From contig JBDHXA010000061.1 in the NCBI GenBank assembly GCA_039810485.1, forward strand, positions 1 to 17,537: a stretch of 17,537 nt of DNA, written 5' to 3'. The stretch comes from JADZAA01 sp039810485 (GTDB taxonomy: Bacteria > Bacteroidota > Ignavibacteria > Kapaibacteriales > UBA961). Below the pieces are notes generated by a model. That model saw only the letters and a program-made list of their open reading frames with translations. It was not told the origin of the DNA and made no database searches. This document shows positions 1 to 6,419 of this stretch, in pieces. Positions within the stretch are counted from its first letter, which is position 1; every line of letters starts with the position of its first letter. The position numbers and the translations under genes are program-made.

Positions 1-5
1 TGAAT

Positions 6-34
6 AAAATAAAGAATTTTATTATCTTTATTTT
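6..34. terminator. AT-rich inverted repeat at window edge, possible terminator of an upstream gene
   Basis: AAAATAAAG at 6-14 is matched by its reverse complement CTTTATTTT at 26-34, with an 11-base loop. The stem is almost all A-T, so it is weak. It could be the end of a transcript entering from before the window, but the upstream gene is not visible. The rest of 35-206 is AT-rich and holds no convincing gene. Confidence 0.25.
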
Positions 35-206
35 AACTTCCTTCAATAAAATAAACACCCTTTTAAGAGGGGGCTCAAATTATGAATTAAGAACGAATGG
101 AAAATTAGTAGTGAAAATTTAAGTTTTTAATCGTTGCCCATTGTCTGTTGCTCATCAGGCCTAACAAAAACTGACAAAAATCATAAAATATATAATTAGC
201 ATTCAA

Positions 207-214
207 TATTTTTG
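207..214 (+). promoter_or_regulatory. Possible Bacteroidota-type -7 element TATTTTTG
   Basis: TATTTTTG matches the Bacteroidota primary sigma -7 consensus TAnnTTTG. It ends four bases before the ATG at 219, so a transcript from it would begin at about the start codon and be leaderless or nearly so. No TTG-type -33 box sits at the usual distance (about 19-21 bases upstream), and AT-rich DNA gives such matches by chance. The call is weak. Confidence 0.25.
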
Positions 215-218
215 CAAA

Positions 219-599
219 ATGAAGCGAGTAATTGCAATATTGTTTCTTTTTGTGTTTCTGAACGCCAATACAGCATTCGGCGAGATTTTGAAATTGCCGA
301 TACTGATTCATCATTATATTGAACACGAAGGATTAGAAAAAAGTGTTTCATTTATTGATTTTTTAAATGAGCATTATACCAATGTGGCGCAGCACAGAGA
401 TTATGCACATCATCATCATGACAACCTGCCTTTTAAATATTTCAACAGCCACCTTTCACAATCTGCAACATACTTTCAAAATATATCATTTGAAATAAAA
501 GAGTTTTTTTCAGATAATCTGATATTACCATCTCGCCTTTTTGAGTACTACTCAAATAATTATTTGAGTAAAATCTGGCAGCCCCCGCGTTGTAGTTAG
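219..599 (+). CDS. Small secreted His-rich protein leading a heavy-metal efflux operon
   Basis: This 126-residue protein has a clear signal peptide: Lys-Arg n-region, hydrophobic stretch at residues 4-20, and likely cleavage after Gly21. The mature part holds clustered potential metal ligands: His31-His32, His36, His52, His59, Asp61, His64-His67 and Asp68. It ends in the motif IWQPPRCS. I recall short secreted proteins of this kind, with a conserved His-His and a Pro-Pro-containing tail, just before CzcA/CusA genes in Bacteroidota; they have no assigned function that I know. The gene lies 100 bases before the RND pump on the same strand. I infer a periplasmic metal-binding role, such as a sensor, buffer or chaperone that hands metal to the pump. 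The ATG is chosen because it gives the signal peptide directly. Confidence 0.75.
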   Translation: MKRVIAILFLFVFLNANTAFGEILKLPILIHHYIEHEGLEKSVSFIDFLNEHYTNVAQHRDYAHHHHDNLPFKYFNSHLSQSATYFQNISFEIKEFFSDNLILPSRLFEYYSNNYLSKIWQPPRCS

Positions 600-699
600 T
601 TATTCATTGATTGATGTAACTCAATTCACATTAACAAGTAACAGCATGTGCAATTTACTTTGCATAGTGCTTTTAATTTAATAATTAACTATAGTTTAT

Positions 700-3600
700 A
701 TGCTTAATAAAATCATTGAGTTCTCTATAAAGAACAAACTAATTATAGGTTTTTTCATACTAGCACTTATTGCTTATGGTGCTTATGAAGTGAAAAAATT
801 GCCTATTGATGCCGTACCTGACATCACAAATAATCAGGTTCAGGTGATAACGGTTGTGCCCGCCTTAGGCGCACCTGATGTGGAAAGGTTTATAACTTTT
901 CCTATCGAACAAGTAAATAATAACATACCGGGGTTGCAGGAAATTCGCAGTTTTTCAAGATTCGGATTATCGGTTGTAACGATTGTGTTTACAGATAAAA
1001 CAGATATCTATTGGGCAAGGCAACAAGTTTCAGAGCGTTTGCAACAAGCCAAAGAAATGATTCCTCAAGGATTAGGTTCTCCTGTTTTAGCTCCAGTTAC
1101 CACTGGTTTAGGTGAAATCTATCAATATGCTGTGCGACCGAAAAAAGGATACGAACAAAAATACAATGCCATGGATTTACGCACTATTCAGGATTGGATT
1201 GTTCGCAGACAACTTCTTGGCGTAGAAGGTGTGGCAGAAGTGAGTAGTTTCGGTGGACTTTTAAAACAATATGTAGTAGCTGTTGTACCTGAAAAATTAT
1301 TGGCTAATAATATTACCATCAATGATGTGTTCATTGCTTTAGAATCCAATAATCAAAATACAGGCGGCGCTTATATTGAAAAAGGACCAACAGCGCTGTT
1401 TATCAGAAGTGAAGGTCTGGTAGAAAATATTGAGGACATTCAAAATATTGTGGTGAAAAATTTGCCCAATGGAATACCCCTTTTGATTCGAGATATCGGA
1501 GATGTGAAATTAGGAAACGCTACTCGTTTTGGTGCAATGACCTACAATGGCGAAGAGCAAGTATCGGGAGCTGTAGTCATGATGCTGAAAGGTGCCAATA
1601 GCAATGTAGTGATTAAAAACATTAAGGAAAGAATCGAACAGATTAAAAAAACTTTACCCGAAGGAGTTGTCATTGACCCATTTTTAGATAGAACTAAAAT
1701 GGTGAATAATGCGATTAGTACGGTAAGTAAAAACCTGCTGGAAGGTGCGTTGATAGTGGTTTTTGTTTTGGTGTTGTTTCTCGGAAATTTCCGTGCAGGT
1801 TTGTTGGTTGCTACTGTTATTCCGCTTTCTATGCTGTTCGCCATTATTATGATGAATATATTTGGAGTGAGTGGTAACCTAATGAGTTTAGGAGCCTTGG
1901 ATTTTGGATTAATCGTGGATGGCGCGGTGATTATTGTGGAAGCAGTAATGCACAAGCTATCGCATAGTAGGAAGTTTGATAGAATTAATAAATTGTCGCA
2001 AAATGATATGGATGGTGAAGTACATCAGTCAGCTTCTAAAATGATGAATAGTGCTGTGTTTGGACAAATCATTATTCTCGTGGTGTATTTACCAATATTC
2101 ACTTTAGAAGGGATAGAAGGAAAAATGTTTAAACCAATGGCTCAAACCGTGGCTTTTGCGCTATTGGGTGCATTTATATTATCATTGACTTATATACCCA
2201 TGATGAGTGCCTTATTCCTTAGTAAAACAATTTCACACAAACCAACTTTTTCTGATAAAATGATGAACCGTCTGGAACGGTTTTATCAGAAGTATTTAAT
2301 TAAAGTAATACGTTTTCAAAAAGTGGTATTAGCTTCCGTGACAATGTTATTTATACTTGCAATTATTCTATTGAGCCGAATGGGCGGAGAGTTTATCCCA
2401 TCACTTCCTGAAGGAGATTTTGCAGTAGATACGCGCGTGTTGCCAGGAAGCAATCTAAATGCTTCGATTGATGCGGTTTCCAAAGCTTCTAAAATTCTAT
2501 TAAGCAGATTTCCTGAAGTGGAGAAAGTAGTGGCAAAAACCGGGGCAAGTGAAGTGCCCACCGACCCAATGGCTTTAGATGCTTCGGATATGATGATTAT
2601 TTTGAAAGATAGAAAGTATTGGACTTCGGCGAAGACCTATCCTGAAATAGAAGCTAGAATGTCAAAAACTTTGGAAGATATACCTGGTGTTCAATTCAGT
2701 TTTCAATATCCGGTTGCTATGCGTTTTAACGAGCTTATGTCCGGAGCAAGACAAGATGTAGTATGTAAGATCTACGGAGAAAATTTAGATACACTAGCTC
2801 ATTATGCGGTGCAATTAGGAAATATTTGCAATTCTATTGACGGTAGCAGTGGATTATATGTGGAGGCCGTAACCGGAATGCCACAAATTGTCATTCACTA
2901 TCACAGGGACGCAATAGCACAATATGGATTAAATATCAGTAATATTAATAGAATTATCAATGCAGCTTTTGCCGGGCAAAGAAGCGGCATGGTGTATGAA
3001 GACGAAAAACGCTTTGACATGGTAGTGCGACTTTCAGGAGACAAAAGAAAAAATCTAAGCGACGTCCAAAATCTGTTGGTTTCTACCCCTAATGGCGCGC
3101 AGATACCGCTTAGTACTATCGCACAAGTTGATATTATTGAAGGTCCCAATCAAATTCAAAGGGATAATTCACAACGAAGAATTATTGTAGGATTCAATGT
3201 GCGTGGCAGAGATGTGCAAACGATGGTAAATGAATTGCAACTTAAAGTGGAGCAGCAAATTAAATTTCCTTCTGGCTATTATATTACTTATGGAGGAGCA
3301 TTTCAAAATCTGGAAGCTGCAAAAAAAAGGCTTTATGTTGCTGTTCCTATTTCCTTAGCATTAATTTTTCTGCTGTTGTATTTTGCGTTTAATTCTATTA
3401 AACAAGGGCTGCTCATTTATACTGCCATTCCTTTGTCGGCCATGGGCGGAATTTTTGCTTTATCTATCAGAGGGATCTCATTCAGTATTAGCGCCGGCGT
3501 CGGTTTTATTGCATTGTTTGGCGTAGCTGTTTTGAACGGAATAGTATTGATTGCAGAATTTAATCGTTTGAGAAAAGAAGGATATAAGGATTTAAAACGG

Positions 3601-5043
3601 GTTGTTGTACAGGGAACAAAAATAAGATTGCGCCCCGTATTGATGACTGCATTTGTGGCTTCATTAGGTTTCCTGCCAATGGCACTCAGTACAGGAGAAG
3701 GTGCAGAGGTACAGCGTCCGTTGGCAACTGTAGTTATTGGAGGATTGTTGTTGGCAACTTTCTTGACACTATTTGTTTTGCCAATACTTTATATAATGTT
3801 TAACAAGGGGATCTCAAAAAATAAATTCAGAAACAATCTGGCAGTTATTGCTTTGTTTGGATCTATTCTCTCATTTCATGAAGCATATGCACAAACGCAA
3901 ATTACTCTGCAACAAGCAATAGATACAGCGCTGAAAAATAATCTTTCTTTGAAAAATGAGAAATTACTCTCAGAATATCAGCAAAAACTAATAGAATCTG
4001 GAGCTGCTATTTCACAAACAAATGTATCGGCTGAATATGGTCAAATTAACAGCGCTTATTCTGATGTGAAAATAGGAATATCACAGAGTGTAAATTTTCC
4101 GACCGTATATGTCGCGCAGAAAAATCTTTTAACAGAAGAGTGGAAGAGCAGCTTGTTGAGAGCAGCAATCCATAAAGCGCTTCTAAAAAAGCAAGTTGCA
4201 AAAGCATATAATATGTTGGTTTATTTGCAGCAAAAAAAGAAATTATTACTAAAAAGCGACAGTTTGTTTGCTGAATTTTTAGAGAAATCACAGATGCGTT
4301 TCAAAAAGGGCGAAAGTAATATTTTAGAGAAAGTTACAGCCGAAAATCAGCGAGGGCAAATTGCATTGCAATTATCACAAATAGAAAAAGATGAAGCATC
4401 TGCGCAATTGCAGTTTCAATTATTGCTCAACACTTCAGCGCAATTTATTCCGTTTGAGATCGAGTATAAATATGCAGATGGCGACAGCATAAATTCAGCT
4501 GAGCATCCCATTCTTCAATTCTGGGAACAACAGCAGCACGTCGCTTCTGCCGCTACAAAAGCAGAACAATCTAAATTGTTGCCTGACTTGTATTTCGGAT
4601 ACAATCTGACAGGAATGAAAGGCATTGGCGCCAATAATCAAGAATTTAACGGAACGCCGAGATTTCATTCAGTACAAATAGGCGTAGGCATCCCAATATT
4701 TACAAACGGTCAAAATGCAAAAATCAACGCAGCTAAAATAAATGAAATAATTGCAGCCAGCAATGCAGATGCTCAGCAAAAGAATTTTGAAACGGAATTC
4801 AAATCAATTGTTTCTCAATATCAAAAGTATAAGCATGCAATTGACTACTATAAATCTAAAGCATTAAATAATGCAGATGTCATAATAGCAACTGCAAAAC
4901 AACAATTTCAGAATGGAGAAATAAATTATTTGGAGTGGGTTATTTTAACCAACCAATCCATAGCTATTCAAAGCGATTATTGGGAAACTTTGAACAATCT
5001 TAATGCTGCAATCGCAGAGATAAATTATTTTCTCAACAAATAA
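700..5043 (+). CDS. czcA: CzcA/CusA-family heavy-metal RND efflux pump fused to a TolC-like outer-membrane channel
   Basis: The 1447-residue product has two parts. Residues 1 to about 1035 are a complete HME-RND proton/metal antiporter: first membrane helix at about 13-31, proton-relay motif DFGLIVDGAVIIVE at 401-414 (Asp401 and Asp407), porter-domain motif MRFNELMSG at 674-682, and a C-terminal helix bundle. The DFG...DGA motif and MRFNELMSG are of the divalent-cation (Zn/Co/Cd/Ni, CzcA) type rather than the Cu(I)/Ag(I) CusA type, so a divalent substrate is inferred. A basic linker (1036-1046, NKGISKNKFRN) leads into a hydrophobic stretch ending AYAQ at 1062-1065, which looks like a signal peptide with cleavage after Ala1064. 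The remaining ~383 residues are a TolC/OEP-type channel with Gln- and Lys-rich coiled-coil helices. Such pump-channel fusions are known in Bacteroidota annotations. The gene has the typical CzcA N-terminus (MLNKIIEFSIKNK) and sits 8 bases before the membrane-fusion gene. Confidence 0.93.
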   Translation: MLNKIIEFSIKNKLIIGFFILALIAYGAYEVKKLPIDAVPDITNNQVQVITVVPALGAPDVERFITFPIEQVNNNIPGLQEIRSFSRFGLSVVTIVFTDKTDIYWARQQVSERLQQAKEMIPQGLGSPVLAPVTTGLGEIYQYAVRPKKGYEQKYNAMDLRTIQDWIVRRQLLGVEGVAEVSSFGGLLKQYVVAVVPEKLLANNITINDVFIALESNNQNTGGAYIEKGPTALFIRSEGLVENIEDIQNIVVKNLPNGIPLLIRDIGDVKLGNATRFGAMTYNGEEQVSGAVVMMLKGANSNVVIKNIKERIEQIKKTLPEGVVIDPFLDRTKMVNNAISTVSKNLLEGALIVVFVLVLFLGNFRAGLLVATVIPLSMLFAIIMMNIFGVSGNLMSLGALDFGLIVDGAVIIVEAVMHKLSHSRKFDRINKLSQNDMDGEVHQSASKMMNSAVFGQIIILVVYLPIFTLEGIEGKMFKPMAQTVAFALLGAFILSLTYIPMMSALFLSKTISHKPTFSDKMMNRLERFYQKYLIKVIRFQKVVLASVTMLFILAIILLSRMGGEFIPSLPEGDFAVDTRVLPGSNLNASIDAVSKASKILLSRFPEVEKVVAKTGASEVPTDPMALDASDMMIILKDRKYWTSAKTYPEIEARMSKTLEDIPGVQFSFQYPVAMRFNELMSGARQDVVCKIYGENLDTLAHYAVQLGNICNSIDGSSGLYVEAVTGMPQIVIHYHRDAIAQYGLNISNINRIINAAFAGQRSGMVYEDEKRFDMVVRLSGDKRKNLSDVQNLLVSTPNGAQIPLSTIAQVDIIEGPNQIQRDNSQRRIIVGFNVRGRDVQTMVNELQLKVEQQIKFPSGYYITYGGAFQNLEAAKKRLYVAVPISLALIFLLLYFAFNSIKQGLLIYTAIPLSAMGGIFALSIRGISFSISAGVGFIALFGVAVLNGIVLIAEFNRLRKEGYKDLKRVVVQGTKIRLRPVLMTAFVASLGFLPMALSTGEGAEVQRPLATVVIGGLLLATFLTLFVLPILYIMFNKGISKNKFRNNLAVIALFGSILSFHEAYAQTQITLQQAIDTALKNNLSLKNEKLLSEYQQKLIESGAAISQTNVSAEYGQINSAYSDVKIGISQSVNFPTVYVAQKNLLTEEWKSSLLRAAIHKALLKKQVAKAYNMLVYLQQKKKLLLKSDSLFAEFLEKSQMRFKKGESNILEKVTAENQRGQIALQLSQIEKDEASAQLQFQLLLNTSAQFIPFEIEYKYADGDSINSAEHPILQFWEQQQHVASAATKAEQSKLLPDLYFGYNLTGMKGIGANNQEFNGTPRFHSVQIGVGIPIFTNGQNAKINAAKINEIIAASNADAQQKNFETEFKSIVSQYQKYKHAIDYYKSKALNNADVIIATAKQQFQNGEINYLEWVILTNQSIAIQSDYWETLNNLNAAIAEINYFLNK

Positions 5044-5051
5044 ATAAAAAA

Positions 5052-6185
5052 ATGAAAAGTATATTTATAATTATCAATGTTGTTCTGCTTTTAGTTGCCT
5101 GCAGCAATAAAGAAACACAAGAAAACTCTGCAAATACACAAGATGAAGCAAACAAAAATATTGTAACTCTTACATCAGAACAATATAAAAATGCTGGTGT
5201 AGAATTAGGAAAGATTGAAATAAAAAATATTTCTTCTGTTTTGAAGCTCAATGGTAAAGTTGACGTGCCGCCACAGAATATGATATCTGTTTCAGTGCCT
5301 TTAGGCGGCTATTTGAAATCTACAAAGCTACTGCCAGGCATGCACGTAAACAAGGGAGATGTGCTGGCTGTGATGGAAGATGCTCAATACATACAACTGC
5401 AACAAGATTATTTGACTGCTAAAGCTCAATTCGCTTTTAACGAAAGCGAATATTTGCGTCAAAAAGAATTGAACGAAAGCAAATCTGCTAGCGATAAAGT
5501 GTACGAGCAGGTTAAAACATCTTATCAAACTCTTCAAATAACGGTCAAATCTTTAGAGCAGAAACTATTGTTAATCGGGTTGAATCCAAGCAAAGTTACA
5601 GCAAATAATATTTCTAGCAGCATCAATATTTATTCGCCAATTTCAGGATATGTTTCAACTGTAAATGTCAACGTTGGAAAGTATGCAACTCCCAACGATG
5701 TATTATTTGAATTGGTGAATCCTTCTGACATTCATCTTAATCTAACTGCATTTGACAAAGATCTTCACAAACTAAGTATCGGGCAAAAAGTTATAGCTTA
5801 CACCAATACAAATCCAAACAAAAAATATGATTGTGAAATTATTCTTGTCAGCAAAGATATCTCCAACGATAATGCCGCTCAGATTCATTGTCATTTTAAG
5901 CAGTATGACAACTCTTTACTACCCGGAATGTTTATGAATGCAGTTGTAGAAATTGGAGGCAGCAACGCGAGCGCATTGAACGATGAGTCAATTGTAAGGT
6001 TTGACAACAAACATTATGTTTTTATCACTAAGGACAGTAGGCAATTTGAAATGTTCGAAGTACAGTTAGGAAATTCTGAAAATGGTTTTACAGAAATAAT
6101 AAACAGCGATAAACTATCTAATTATAATATTGCAGTAAAAGGCGCATATAGTTTGTTGATGTCGTTGAAGAATGTGGGAGAATAA
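5052..6185 (+). CDS. czcB: CzcB/CusB-family membrane-fusion lipoprotein of the metal efflux pump
   Basis: This 377-residue periplasmic adaptor joins the RND pump to the outer-membrane channel. A lipoprotein signal peptide ends in the lipobox LVAC, with acylated Cys17, and is followed by a Ser/Asn/Gln/Glu-rich tether. Two halves of a barrel-sandwich (lipoyl-like) domain lie at about 77-110 (GGYLKSTKLLPGMHVNKGDV) and 192-222 (IYSPISGYVSTVNVNVG), with a helical hairpin between them (about 111-180) and a beta-barrel region at about 222-300 containing LTAFDKDLHKLSIGQKV. A His-Cys-His cluster at 279-281 might contact metal, but this is speculation. The gene starts 8 bases after the pump stop codon, so it is almost certainly co-transcribed. 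The usual partner for the outer membrane is supplied by the C-terminal half of the preceding protein. Confidence 0.9.
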   Translation: MKSIFIIINVVLLLVACSNKETQENSANTQDEANKNIVTLTSEQYKNAGVELGKIEIKNISSVLKLNGKVDVPPQNMISVSVPLGGYLKSTKLLPGMHVNKGDVLAVMEDAQYIQLQQDYLTAKAQFAFNESEYLRQKELNESKSASDKVYEQVKTSYQTLQITVKSLEQKLLLIGLNPSKVTANNISSSINIYSPISGYVSTVNVNVGKYATPNDVLFELVNPSDIHLNLTAFDKDLHKLSIGQKVIAYTNTNPNKKYDCEIILVSKDISNDNAAQIHCHFKQYDNSLLPGMFMNAVVEIGGSNASALNDESIVRFDNKHYVFITKDSRQFEMFEVQLGNSENGFTEIINSDKLSNYNIAVKGAYSLLMSLKNVGE

Positions 6186-6262
6186 AGCGGAGAGTTGCAT
6201 GTTTTAAACAATTGGAAGACATACACTCAAAAATGAATTAAAACAATATAAACTGTCAGTTA

Positions 6263-6270
6263 TATTTTTG
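6263..6270 (+). promoter_or_regulatory. Possible TAnnTTTG -7 element in the spacer after the efflux operon
   Basis: TATTTTTG fits the Bacteroidota -7 consensus. No TTG-type -33 element lies at the expected distance and no gene follows on the plus strand before the palindrome at 6338-6377. If real it would drive a short non-coding transcript of about 100 bases. Chance occurrence is quite possible. Confidence 0.15.
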
Positions 6271-6337
6271 GAATGCTATATCCTTACCGATGCATATATT
6301 TTTCTATTGGCAGCAATATTGATGAAATGGAAGTATA

Positions 6338-6377
6338 TTTTAACGTGCAATTATTTTAAAATAATTGCACGTTAAAA
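6338..6377. terminator. Perfect 40-bp palindrome between convergent genes, possible bidirectional terminator
   Basis: The left arm 6338-6357 (TTTT, then AACGTGCAATTATTTT) and the right arm 6358-6377 are exact reverse complements with no spacer. The site lies between the efflux operon (ends 6185) and the convergent OmpA gene (its stop codon begins at 6420), where a bidirectional terminator is expected. Each transcript would form a long hairpin with a few unpaired bases at the tip. A classic U-tract after the stem is missing on either strand (AAAACAACC follows on plus), so it is not a textbook intrinsic terminator. It could instead be a protein-binding site. Confidence 0.55.
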
Positions 6378-6419
6378 CAACCAACGATTTTATTTGCTTG
6401 ATAATTTTAGGAATAAATA

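Noticed and set aside
643..669. Imperfect hairpin (TGCAA ... TTGCA) between the His-rich gene and czcA
   Set aside because: Only five perfect pairs in an AT-rich spacer. No match to a known metal-sensing RNA and no clear terminator tail.
1542..1955. 137-codon open frame on the minus strand inside czcA
   Set aside because: It is antisense to strongly conserved RND motifs, is rich in Thr/Ile as complement-strand frames of membrane genes are, and shows no recognisable domain.
6322..6375. 17-residue frame MKWKYILTCNYFKIIAR covering the palindrome
   Set aside because: A leader peptide was considered, but there is no downstream plus-strand gene to regulate and half of the frame is simply the palindrome.
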